Positions 33,474 through 42,400 of a DNA stretch of 45,306 nucleotides are shown here, one piece after another. The stretch is taken from NCBI GenBank assembly GCA_902803285.1, contig CADCPC010000039.1, positions 1 through 45,306 of the forward strand. Direction: 5' to 3'. How positions within the stretch are numbered: the first letter of the stretch is position 1; each line of letters opens with the position of its first letter. The position numbers and the translations under genes are program-made. Source of the stretch: an uncultured Erysipelotrichaceae bacterium. GTDB taxonomy: Bacteria > Bacillota_I > Bacilli_A > RFN20 > CAG-826. The notes beneath the pieces were generated by a model. The model was not told where the DNA came from. It was given only the letters and a program-made list of their open reading frames with translations, and ran no database searches.

Positions 33474-34514
33474 ATGAACATGAATTTTAAAAGAAAATTA
33501 CCTATTCCAATGGAGATAAAAGAACAATATCCAATCTCTGAAGAAGGTAGCGCCTCAAGAAAAGCAAATGATGAAGAAATCAAAAAGATAATCGACGGAA
33601 GAAGCGATAAGTTTTTACTTATTATCGGTCCTTGTTCTGCAGATAGAGAAGACGCAGTTCTTGATTACATCAATCGTTTGAAGAAGATTCAAGAAGATGT
33701 TAAAGATGTTATCTTTATCGTTCCTAGAATCTACACCAATAAACCAAGAACTACAGGAGCAGGATATAAAGGCATGCTCCATCAACCAGATCCATTAAAA
33801 GATCCTGATATCTTAAAAGGATTAATTGCTATTCGTAAAGTTCATATGCGAGCGTTAAACGAAACAGGGTTTAGCTGTGCAGATGAAATGCTTTATCCAG
33901 AGAACCATAGATTCTTATCTGATGTATTAGGATATGTGGCAGTAGGAGCAAGAAGCGTTGAAGATCAACAACATCGTTTAACCGCTAGTGGCTTAGATTT
34001 ACCAGTGGGTATGAAAAACCCAACCAGTGGTGATTTAAGAATTCTTCTCAATTCCATTAAAGCCGCTCAGGATGGACATACATTCATCTATCGTAACTGG
34101 GAAGTAGAAACTACTGGTAACAAATACGCGCACGCTATATTAAGAGGATATGTCGATAATCAAGGTATTGCTCATCCTAATTATCATCTAGAAGAACTAC
34201 GTTATTTCTGTGATATCTACAAGAACAGTGGTTTAGCTAATCCCGCCATTATTGTGGACTGTAATCACGATAACTCAGGCAAGAACTATTTAAGACAAAT
34301 CGATATCGCTAAAGATGTATTACATTCCATGGCGATTGATGAAGAAATTAATAAATATGTCAAAGGCTTAATGATTGAATCTTATTTAGAAGATGGCAAT
34401 CAAAGTAGTGATGGAACAATATACGGTAAATCCATCACCGATCCATGCTTAGGCATAGAAAAAAGCCAGTCCTTAATTTATGAACTGGCTGATATATTAA
34501 GAAGTAGAAAGTAA
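33474..34514 (+). CDS. aroF: DAHP synthase (3-deoxy-7-phosphoheptulonate synthase), class I AroFGH type
   Basis: A 346-residue enzyme making DAHP from PEP and erythrose 4-phosphate, the entry step of the pathway. ATG 33474 is preferred because GAGG lies 8 nt upstream; an in-frame ATG at 33453 would lie inside tyrA. Motifs: LIIGPCSADREDAV, VPRIYTNKPRTTGAGYKGM, ARSVEDQQHRLTASGLDLPVGMKN, HTFIYRNWEV and IVDCNHDNSGKNY. These are of the metal-dependent AroF/G/H class, which is usually feedback-inhibited by an aromatic amino acid. It is the last gene of the operon, though the first enzyme of the pathway. An in-gene stem AGCCAGT/ACTGGCT (34465-34491) lies near its end. Confidence 0.96.
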   Translation: MNMNFKRKLPIPMEIKEQYPISEEGSASRKANDEEIKKIIDGRSDKFLLIIGPCSADREDAVLDYINRLKKIQEDVKDVIFIVPRIYTNKPRTTGAGYKGMLHQPDPLKDPDILKGLIAIRKVHMRALNETGFSCADEMLYPENHRFLSDVLGYVAVGARSVEDQQHRLTASGLDLPVGMKNPTSGDLRILLNSIKAAQDGHTFIYRNWEVETTGNKYAHAILRGYVDNQGIAHPNYHLEELRYFCDIYKNSGLANPAIIVDCNHDNSGKNYLRQIDIAKDVLHSMAIDEEINKYVKGLMIESYLEDGNQSSDGTIYGKSITDPCLGIEKSQSLIYELADILRSRK

Positions 34515-34517
34515 TTA

Positions 34518-37331
34518 TTATTTTTTAGCAGCTTTCTTAGCAGTCTTCTTGACTGCTTTTTTTACACCCTTAGTAACGGCTTTACCTGCTTTCTTACGGA
34601 AAGACTTGCTAAAGATAATTGCAAGAGTGACACCGACTATGAGTGTGCCTCCACCAGCAGCAATGATAATGATTGTAGTGGTATCGAAGGTAATTCCACT
34701 CTTTGCTGGCTCAACAGTGATTTCATAAGTTGCAACTGCTGAAACACCATTTTCAGTATATTTAGCAGTTACTGTGTATTTACCAGCTTCAGACATCTTT
34801 TGTCCTGAGAAAACGAGATTCTCACTACTAGAGACATCTTTGATGCTGTCATCACTGTATCTAGCAATAACGACTGGCTTTACAAAGTGATCGCCAACAG
34901 TATATTTGGTTTTAGGATTGCTGATAGTGATTGAACTCAAAACAGGTATATTATCGCTAATGGTAATGGTATATGTTGCGGTAACAGTAATATCTCCTTC
35001 TTTGTAACCAACTAAAACTGTTTTTTCTCCAGTAGTGGTCATATCAGGAATATTAATGTTTTCAGGTTCAACTACTTGAGTAGTTCCATCACTATAATGA
35101 GCAGTAACAACTAGACCATCAGAATTGAAAGGTTCTCCCAAGACATATTCTCGCTTACCGCCCGACAAAGTAATACTTTCTAAAACCACTTGCGCTTTGA
35201 CTGTAACTTCAAATGTAGTAGTCACTGTGACGTCATCTTCTACATATGTAGCGGTAATGGTTTGAACTCCTGTGGTAGTTGGACTATATCCGTTATAAGT
35301 AACTTTATTAGTAACATCAGCGGTTGTGCCGTTTGTGTATGTAGCAACTACACTTATGCCTTCTACAGTAAATTCTTCACCATATTCATATTCTGTCTTG
35401 CCTCCGCTGACAGAAATACTGGTTAATAAGACAGGATCTTCCTCGATAGTGACTGTATATGAAGCGGTTTTTGTGATGCCGCCTTCCACATAACTGACGT
35501 TAATTGTATTGCTGCCAGCAGTAGTAGAATCAAAACCAGTAAATGTTAAATTAGCAGAGCTAGAAACATCTTCCTCGTCTCCATTAACATATTTAGCAAT
35601 GACTTGAGGTTTAACAAAAGTGCTGCCTTTACCATAGGAAGTTTTAGGATTCTTAACTTCAATACTAGATAAATCAGGTTTAACTATGTTAATAGTGTAA
35701 GAAGTGCTCTTAGTAACTTCATCTTCAGTATATGTAACAGTAACTGTTTTGCTTCCGATAGTAGAAGTATTAACACTGCTAACAGAAGTTGGAGTTACTG
35801 TTTTGGAAGAGCCATCTGAATATGAAGCTGTGCAAACACCATCAAAAGAGAATGGAGAACCTCTAACATAGCTTGTGGTTTGTCCACTGACTGCAATACT
35901 TGTTAAAGGTGCGACAACTGTAATAGAAATTGGCACTTCATAATTGGTTTCATCTATGGCCGCACTAGCAGTTAGAGTGGTTGTGCCGGTTTTTAAAGGT
36001 GTAATTGTAATATTTTCTCCTGAAGCACTAGAAGAACTGCTAATTGAGATGATAGTTGGATCATCAATATCCCAGTGAATAGAAGTGCCATTACTGGTTT
36101 TAGCATTAACAGTAGTGGTATTAGGAATATCTAATTTGATATCTGATTTAGAAACCGTGACTCCTTCTATACCTCCGATTGGATCACTGGCTGGATTTGC
36201 TGTTCCGGATTTATTGCCCCAAATAATATCTGCCCATTCAGGGAAATCAATAAATGGGTTTCTATTTTTGGTGAAATTTCTGTAAAGAAGATTGTTACGG
36301 TGAGCTTCAAACTCATCTGGTGGATCTATTTTGTTCCATTCGAGAAGGTCGGATATGATGCCTAATTTACCTGTTGTTGAAGAACTGGACACATACCCAG
36401 CGTAGCTCCAATCATCTAATGAATCTGTTAATGCCAAATTTGGATTATCAGAATCTATTCCGTCAGCATCGCTTCCAGAAAGATAATTATAACGAGCAAC
36501 CATATAGAAAACAGCTCTTGCTATATCGCCTTTGTCAGAATCTTGTGGCTCAAAAACAGTGGTTGTCGAGCTAGGGAATGTTTTGGAATAACCACTATAG
36601 TTACCGCTAGCGTAAGTATATTTGGATGAGCCATCTGTATAAGATTTTGTTTTATCTACATAGCCATAAAAATAATTACTATGTAGAGCACTATTAACGT
36701 AACTATCTCCTGGCCAAAGATGCATTGGATCACCTCTGGCTCCTCCTTGAGATTTGTTTTCGAAACCAGCAGATTTTGGCCAGATATGTTCCCTATCCAT
36801 TGACCACTTTGCATTGTTGCCATGAGATGTTCCACTTAAGCCATCATCAGTTCTTGCCCATGCTCTCATGTAATTATTCAAGCCTTCTCCTCGATTAACA
36901 TAAAGAGCATGTATATATGGGTTCATGCCAGAATTGTTGACTGATGAGCCATAACTATATCCATTAATTTCGTTTGTCAAAGAATTGTATCCAGATATTT
37001 GTGAAGCAGGAGATTTATCCCAGTCTCGATCTGTAATTTCATAAATTTGCCAGATTTTCTTTCCGTTATCGACATCGTATGAATAGTATTTCTGATTGTT
37101 TTTTAGAACATTTTTTAAATGGATTAATAAATCAGCGCCTCTATACCCAGCAACATCGTTATAGTAACTTCTAATGTCGTTTTCTGATAAATCATTAAGA
37201 TTAATGTTGGTAGGCAAAGATGCGACATCATAGGCATTTGCTTCTTTTTCTTGTCTGATAGCAGCAAAAACAATCGCGGTTGGCAAAGCAATAGCAACTG
37301 CAGAACTAAGGATTAATAATTTACGTTTCAT
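34518..37331 (-). CDS. Secreted endonuclease I-like nuclease with BIG repeats and Lys/Ala-rich C-terminal tail
   Basis: About 937 residues from ATG 37331, chosen over ATG 37349 because AGAGGA lies 8 nt before it. A signal peptide is followed by an endonuclease I domain (about 45-370) with the His-metal-finger signature MDREHIWPKS near residue 180 and GDPMHLWPGDSYVN. A BIG2-like domain and five group-3 BIG repeats of about 75-80 residues follow (each with a T/S-xY-xxG-xxF core and a V-x-Y-x-E/D end). The C-terminus has a membrane helix (TTTIIIIAAGGGTLIVGVTL) and a strongly basic tail, KKAVKKTAKKAAKK. Likely a surface-bound DNase/RNase for nucleotide scavenging. Convergent with the aro operon, whose stop is 4 bp away. 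Confidence 0.87.
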   Translation of the reverse strand: MKRKLLILSSAVAIALPTAIVFAAIRQEKEANAYDVASLPTNINLNDLSENDIRSYYNDVAGYRGADLLIHLKNVLKNNQKYYSYDVDNGKKIWQIYEITDRDWDKSPASQISGYNSLTNEINGYSYGSSVNNSGMNPYIHALYVNRGEGLNNYMRAWARTDDGLSGTSHGNNAKWSMDREHIWPKSAGFENKSQGGARGDPMHLWPGDSYVNSALHSNYFYGYVDKTKSYTDGSSKYTYASGNYSGYSKTFPSSTTTVFEPQDSDKGDIARAVFYMVARYNYLSGSDADGIDSDNPNLALTDSLDDWSYAGYVSSSSTTGKLGIISDLLEWNKIDPPDEFEAHRNNLLYRNFTKNRNPFIDFPEWADIIWGNKSGTANPASDPIGGIEGVTVSKSDIKLDIPNTTTVNAKTSNGTSIHWDIDDPTIISISSSSSASGENITITPLKTGTTTLTASAAIDETNYEVPISITVVAPLTSIAVSGQTTSYVRGSPFSFDGVCTASYSDGSSKTVTPTSVSSVNTSTIGSKTVTVTYTEDEVTKSTSYTINIVKPDLSSIEVKNPKTSYGKGSTFVKPQVIAKYVNGDEEDVSSSANLTFTGFDSTTAGSNTINVSYVEGGITKTASYTVTIEEDPVLLTSISVSGGKTEYEYGEEFTVEGISVVATYTNGTTADVTNKVTYNGYSPTTTGVQTITATYVEDDVTVTTTFEVTVKAQVVLESITLSGGKREYVLGEPFNSDGLVVTAHYSDGTTQVVEPENINIPDMTTTGEKTVLVGYKEGDITVTATYTITISDNIPVLSSITISNPKTKYTVGDHFVKPVVIARYSDDSIKDVSSSENLVFSGQKMSEAGKYTVTAKYTENGVSAVATYEITVEPAKSGITFDTTTIIIIAAGGGTLIVGVTLAIIFSKSFRKKAGKAVTKGVKKAVKKTAKKAAKK

Positions 37332-37402
37332 AAGCGTATCCTCTTTCATGTTAAGGATAACATATGAAAGTCAAAAGATAAATCTTTTCACAAATCATAT
37401 AG

Positions 37403-37408
37403 TATAAT
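37403..37408 (+). promoter_or_regulatory. -10 box before the 37429 gene
   Basis: TATAAT at 37403-37408, 20 nt before the ATG, with an AAGAGA weak ribosome binding site between. On the other strand TTGACT (complement of 37369-37374) is a -35 candidate for the divergent nuclease gene, with only a poor -10 (TAACAT). Confidence 0.45.
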
Positions 37409-37428
37409 TAATAAGCAAGAGAATACGT

Positions 37429-37947
37429 ATGAGTGAAGAAAAAAAGAAATCTACATATCTCAAAGATTTAGAAGAAAGCTATAAAAAACAAGCAGACACT
37501 AGAAAAGAAAAAATCAGACAGGAACCTAGTAAATGGAAGAGATTCTGGAAATGGGTTTGGTATGCGATTTCTTTTCCTTTCGTGTGGATCTTCTATAACA
37601 TCAGGGACTGGAGAACTGCGATTATATTTGCGATTGTGTTTCTTGTCGTTTCTAGTGAGGTGTGGGTTCCTTACTTGATAGGCGTTATTTTCTGGGCGAA
37701 CGAGCCATTAAGAATATCAATGTTTAGTATTGGTAGTGCATGTTGGCTTTTCTGGCTTGGACCAGGTACTCCCTTCCTTGTTATTGTTATAGGAATAACT
37801 ATAGGTGTTAAATATTTATTTAATTTAATCAAAAATCATATAGAAAAAAAGAGACAAGAGCGACTTGGAAGTGGTGCTGGAGGCCCATCGATTAAAACAG
37901 GTAAAAATCCAATCAAAACCAAGGGAAATCATAGTTATAAAGGTTAA
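37429..37947 (+). CDS. Small membrane protein of unknown function
   Basis: A 172-residue protein I do not recognise. The N-terminal 45 residues are highly charged (MSEEKKKSTYLKDLEESYKK and on), then two to four hydrophobic segments rich in Trp and Phe follow (about 43-58, 63-80, 84-104 and 108-128), then a basic, Gly-rich cytoplasmic tail. It is transcribed divergently from the nuclease gene. The Trp-rich segment starting WKRFWKWVWYAISFPFVW may lie at the membrane surface. No enzyme motif is visible. Confidence 0.65.
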   Translation: MSEEKKKSTYLKDLEESYKKQADTRKEKIRQEPSKWKRFWKWVWYAISFPFVWIFYNIRDWRTAIIFAIVFLVVSSEVWVPYLIGVIFWANEPLRISMFSIGSACWLFWLGPGTPFLVIVIGITIGVKYLFNLIKNHIEKKRQERLGSGAGGPSIKTGKNPIKTKGNHSYKG

Positions 37948-37996
37948 GCAAAAAATCTTTGACAAAACATGACATGTAATTTTCAATAGCATTTCA

Positions 37997-38146
37997 TTGA
38001 GGCGCGAATTCTTCTTGGGGAAGAGCGTTGCTAGATTAGAACAAGAATTGAATAAACATGGATTATGTAACAACATATTTCAAATCCAAAAAAGCGGATT
38101 TACATATTATTCAAAAAAAGGAAAACCAGTATGGATAAAAATTTAA
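37997..38146 (+). pseudogene. Short frame, probable C-terminal remnant of an unknown gene
   Basis: An open frame without ATG (earliest plausible start TTG 37997, no ribosome binding site) encodes about 49 residues containing LGKSVARLEQELNKHGLCNN and ending KGKPVWIKI. It overlaps the first 16 bases of the CPCC gene in another frame. The sequence reads like genuine protein, with mixed charged and aromatic residues, but there is no upstream coding part, so it is probably what is left of a decayed gene. It could instead be a small peptide. Confidence 0.3.
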
Positions 38147-38625
38147 AGCAAATTAAACCAATGTTGTGCCCTGTTTGTGGGAAATTCTATTTTTCAGAAT
38201 TAACCGATGTTGATATCGAGCAATTACATATGACGCCAAATACCACTCAATGTGATAGATGTGGCTGGTTTTATGACCTCGAACAAGTCGCTAATCCTGA
38301 TTTAGAACATGAATCAAACGAAATGTCTTTAAACCAATATAAAAAGTGGTACGAAGATAAAATTAAAGAAAATCCAGAGTGGGAATATTACGAAGATTTT
38401 ATCGGAGACCCAGAACCACACAAATGCCCTGTCTGTGGCGAATATGAATTTGAAGATTTATTATGCCATGATATTTGCCCGGTTTGCGGTTGGGAAGATG
38501 ATGGCATGGAAGTGGATCCTTATGATAAAGACGGTGGTCCTTCCAGTGAATTCTTAGAATATAAACAATCTTTCAAAGAAAAAAGAAGATTAAATCCAAA
38601 ATATAAGTGGTCAAAAGACAAATAG
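38131..38625 (+). CDS. CPCC-type zinc-ribbon protein
   Basis: A 164-residue cysteine-rich protein with two paired zinc ribbons: CPVCGKFYFSEL with CDRCGWFYD in the N-terminal half and CPVCGEYEFED with CPVCGWEDDGMEVDP in the C-terminal half. The second half matches the cysteine-rich CPCC family, small proteins of unknown role often found near toxin/immunity or mobile loci. The first ribbon looks like a divergent copy. No signal peptide; presumably cytosolic. AAAGGA lies about 10 nt before the ATG. A strong terminator follows. Confidence 0.75.
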   Translation: MDKNLKQIKPMLCPVCGKFYFSELTDVDIEQLHMTPNTTQCDRCGWFYDLEQVANPDLEHESNEMSLNQYKKWYEDKIKENPEWEYYEDFIGDPEPHKCPVCGEYEFEDLLCHDICPVCGWEDDGMEVDPYDKDGGPSSEFLEYKQSFKEKRRLNPKYKWSKDK

Positions 38626-38636
38626 CAAGACAAAAG

Positions 38637-38670
38637 AAAACGGGCAATCAATATTGATTATCCGTTTTTT
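38637..38670 (+). terminator. Intrinsic terminator after the CPCC gene
   Basis: AAAACGG (38637-38643) pairs with CCGTTTT (38662-38668), enclosing a second perfect stem AATCAAT/ATTGATT (38646-38659), and ends in six T. A two-base internal mismatch (GC against AT) separates the two stems. Confidence 0.85.
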
Positions 38671-38677
38671 AATTTAC

Positions 38678-38736
38678 GTGTCTCCAATTGTCCGTACACA
38701 CAAGGGTTTGAAATACCAATTGTCGAGACACACAAG
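38678..38736. repeat. Pair of 20-bp direct repeats nested in an inverted repeat
   Basis: CAATTGTCCGTACACACAAG (38685-38704) and CAATTGTCGAGACACACAAG (38717-38736) match at 17 of 20 positions, 12 bases apart. Overlapping them is an inverted repeat, GTGTCTC-CAATTG (38678-38690) and CAATTGTC-GAGACAC (38717-38731). Such a mix could be an operator for the NRPS operon or the scar of a small mobile element. The rest of 38737-38866 holds a hairpin AGAGGA/TCCTCT (38750-38769), a terminator-like stem, and no gene that I can see. Confidence 0.6.
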
Positions 38737-38830
38737 CATCATAATAAAAAGAGGAATATTCCATCCTCTAGTTAATGTAAATACCATAATTAAACTTATG
38801 TTTCGTTTTCTAATTAAAAGTTAGACAATT

Positions 38831-38852
38831 AAAAACCAAATATGGTTTTTTT
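38831..38852 (+). terminator. Terminator-like stem-loop upstream of the PPTase gene
   Basis: AAAAACCA (38831-38838) pairs with TGGTTTTT (38843-38850) around AATA, followed by more T. It ends 14 nt before the -10 box of the PPTase gene, so it could end a short transcript from the repeat region or act as a transcription barrier in either direction. Confidence 0.5.
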
Positions 38853-38866
38853 ATTATATAAATAGC

Positions 38867-38872
38867 TATAAT
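38867..38872 (+). promoter_or_regulatory. -10 box of the PPTase-NRPS operon
   Basis: A perfect TATAAT lies only 6 nt before the GTG start codon at 38879; no good -35 hexamer is found 16-18 nt upstream (GGTTTT at 17). If used, the transcript starts at or even just inside the start codon and has no leader. Confidence 0.45.
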
Positions 38873-38878
38873 ATTTAT

Positions 38879-39472
38879 GTGATTAATTTTAATGTGATAA
38901 TTGTGGATACAAATACATATTCTCTTGAAAGCCTTTTATCTTCCTGCTTTTTATCTGATAGAGATCTTAATGAATTATCAAGGTTCAAATTAGAGGAGAC
39001 AAAAAAGGAAAAAACTGCTTCATTAATTCTTAAAAATAAATATGTTGGTGAATATCAAGTTAACGAATTTGGAAAACCAATAAGTGAGAAATGCTATTTC
39101 AATATCTCTCACTGTAAAGGTGTGGTGGTCTTTGTCAAAGATGATTTCCCTATAGGAATTGATATTGAAAAAATTAGGCCTATAGAAGACGATTTGAGAG
39201 ATTATATATCTTCTAAGGAAGAAAAAGAATTTATTAAAGACGACGAACAATTCTTCGAGATTTGGACAAATAAAGAATCATTAACAAAATGTCTAGGAAC
39301 AGGTATAAAAAATAAAATCAGTGAAATTCCCGCCTTACCAATTACAGGGATTAAAACTTATCAAAACAAAACACTATATTCTCGGACAATAAAATATCAA
39401 GATTATGTGTTGTCAATTACAAGAGATAATAAAGAGCCATTTGAAATAATAATTCAGGAGGAACGATTATGA
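38879..39472 (+). CDS. 4'-phosphopantetheinyl transferase, Sfp type
   Basis: A 197-residue enzyme that attaches the CoA-derived phosphopantetheine arm to carrier proteins. GTG 38879 is the only upstream start that fits; there is no Shine-Dalgarno sequence. Motifs: FNISHCKGVVVFV, GIDIEKI (Asp95 and Glu97, magnesium ligands) and FEIWTNKESLTKCLG (Trp129, Lys132, Glu133). It is shorter than Sfp (about 224) and lacks part of the N-terminal region. Its stop overlaps the NRPS ATG by 4 bp (ATGA), so the two are coupled and its main client is surely the NRPS carrier domains. Whether it also serves the fatty-acid carrier protein is not known. Confidence 0.9.
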   Translation: MINFNVIIVDTNTYSLESLLSSCFLSDRDLNELSRFKLEETKKEKTASLILKNKYVGEYQVNEFGKPISEKCYFNISHCKGVVVFVKDDFPIGIDIEKIRPIEDDLRDYISSKEEKEFIKDDEQFFEIWTNKESLTKCLGTGIKNKISEIPALPITGIKTYQNKTLYSRTIKYQDYVLSITRDNKEPFEIIIQEERL

Positions 39473-42400
39473 ATAAGAATTATCCATTAACTAAAAGCGA
39501 ACAAGGTTTGTATATTTCTTCGCTTAATTCCGGAGATGCTTATAATCTCGCTAATACGGTTAATTTAGGAAAAGAAGTTACTAAAGAGCAAGTAAATACC
39601 GCTCTTAATGCCGTATTTGAAGCGCATCCATATTTATTCACTGTTTTGAATATTGATGAAGAAGGTAATATTTCTAAACACATTGAAAAGGAAGAGATTA
39701 AACTTCCCTTTGAAGAAGTTAAAGAAATAAAAATCGATTCCAAACCATATGAATTACTCAATAAGCATTTATATCGCTTCAAACTTTTTAAAGTGAAAGA
39801 TGAATATGTTTTCTATTTTGATTTCCATCACATTATTGTCGATGGTAGTTCGATTCATATTTTTGTCAGTGACTTTTTAAAGGCGCTTGAAGGTAAGAAA
39901 CTTGAAAAAGAAAAAGTTGATGCGAATGAGTTCGCTTTAAAAGAAGCTATAGATCTTAAGAGCAATAAATATAAAACCGCTAAAGATTATTATGAAAAAT
40001 TAGTGGGTGGAGTGGAAACTGACTCTGCCCCTGTAGAAGATAAAACTGATGAGAATATTAGTTGGGGCAACATTAGGATGCCTTTAAAAGTTAGTGACCA
40101 AGAAGTTAAAGCTTTAACTAAAAAATTAGGAATTAAAACTTCTTCCTTCTTCTTAGGCACATTCTCTTACTTACTAAGTAAGATCAATATGGAAAATGAG
40201 GCCCTTTTCTTAGCTGTACATAACGGAAGAGATGAATCTGTCTTAAATAGTGTCGGTTCTTATGTTAAAACCTATCCCTTTTATTTAAGCTATCAAGATG
40301 AAGATAAAGTCAGTGACTTCTTAAAGAAGGCTAACGAACAACAAATTGATAATGTTAAGAATAACATCTATCCTTTTGCAGATTTAAATAAAGACTTAGG
40401 AGTTTCTGCTGATGTTTTATTCTCTTATCAAGGCGATTATTTCTATTCTGGAATTTATCAAGGAAAGTTAGTTGAAGTAACCCCTTTATTAAGAAAAGAC
40501 GGCAAAGAAAAACTCAGTGTCGAACTTCATCGATTAAACGGAAAATATATCATTTGGGTAGAATTTAGAGCGGACCTTTATAACAAATCCACAATTAAGC
40601 ACATCATTAAGATGTTTGATGTGGCGATTTCTGAATTTTTAAAGAAAGATAAACTTATTGATGTCAGTCTCATAGATGAAGAAGAAATAAAATTACTCGA
40701 CTCATTTAACAAGACTAGTTTCCCATATATTGAAGAAGGAAAAACTATTTTAGATGACTTCTTGGAGGTGGTGAAAAAACAGCCAAATGAAGTGGCGGTT
40801 GTTTTCAAAGATAAAAAATACACATATAAAGAAGTGGACGAAATTTCCACAAGAATCGCTAACGAACTCATTAGATTAGGGGCCAAAAAAGAAAAAGTTG
40901 TTTCCATTTTAGTAAAGAAATCTGAATATATTGCTTTAGCCTCTTTAGGCGTTATTAAGTCTGGTGCGGCTTATCAGCCACTTGATCCAACTTATCCAAA
41001 AGATAGATTATCTTTCATGGTGAAAGATTCTAACGCCATCATTTTAATTAGAGATAGAGAGTTAGATGATTTAATTGATGATTTTAAAGGTAAAGTGTTA
41101 TTTACTGATGAATTATTATCTTTAAAAGATAATTCGGAAATAAAGACGCGCCCATCACCAAAAGATTTATTTATCATGCTTTATACTTCCGGCTCTACTG
41201 GAGTGCCAAAAGGAGTAATGCTGGAGCATGGCAATATCTTTAGCTTCTGTAGATATTATCGACAAGAATTTAATTTTGGACCAGGCTCAAGGAACGCTGC
41301 TTATGCTAGCTATGGCTTTGATGCCGATATGATGGATTTATATCCTGCTTTAACAAGTGGAGCCACTGTCTATATCATTCCTGATGAGATGAGACTGAAT
41401 CTTGTGGAATTGGGTGAATATTATAATAAAAACCAAATTACTCACGCTTTTATGACCACTCAAGTTGGTCGACAATTCGCTAGTGAAATTGAAGTTAAAT
41501 CACTTAAATATTTCGCTGTTGGAGGCGAAAAGTTAGTGCCTATGGATCCTCCTAAAGGATATAAATTCTATAACTTATATGGACCTACCGAAGGTACCGT
41601 TTTCTGCACTCTCCAATTAGTTGATAAAAATTATCACCGTATCCCTATTGGTAAATGTTTAACCGATTATAAGATTTATGTTTTAGATAAAAACAAAAAG
41701 AGATTGCCAATCTTAACGAGTGGTGAACTCTATATTTCTGGACCTCAAGTTGCTAGAGGTTATTTAAATAGAGAAAAAGAAAACAGCGAAGCCTTCTTAA
41801 CTAACTGGTTCACTAAAGAAGAAAAATTTGAAAGATTATATAAAACTGGCGATATTGTTCGTTTACTTGAAGATGGAACGATTGATTTTATCGGCAGAAA
41901 AGACGGACAAGTGAAAATCCGCGGCTTTAGAGTGGAACTTTCTGAAGTTGAAAAAGTAATTAGAGATTTTAAAGGCATTAAAGACGCGACTGTTAAAGAT
42001 TTCACTGACCCTAGCGGAGTGAAATATATCGTTGCTTATGTGGTGAGCGACTCTAAGATTGATGTCGAAGCTTTAAATAATTTCATCTTAGAAAGAAAGC
42101 CGCCTTACATAGTACCAGCTTATACAATGCAAATTGATAAGATTCCTTTAAATCAAAACCAAAAAGTAAATAAGAAAGCCTTACCAGTTCCTGAACTTAA
42201 AGTTGAAGAAATGGTGGCCCCAAGAAATGCTGATGAACAAGATATCTTTGATATCTTAAAAGGTGTATTAGGGCATGATCAATTTGGTGTCACTAATGAC
42301 ATTTTTGAAGTGGGATTAACTTCTGTTAGCTCGATTAGATTTACAATTTTACTTTCTAAAAAATATAACAAGTCTGTCGATAATGGAGATTTAAAAGAGC

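Noticed and set aside
38678-38736. Complete insertion sequence
   Set aside because: No transposase frame is found in the interval; only short repeats remain, so at most a scar or regulatory site.
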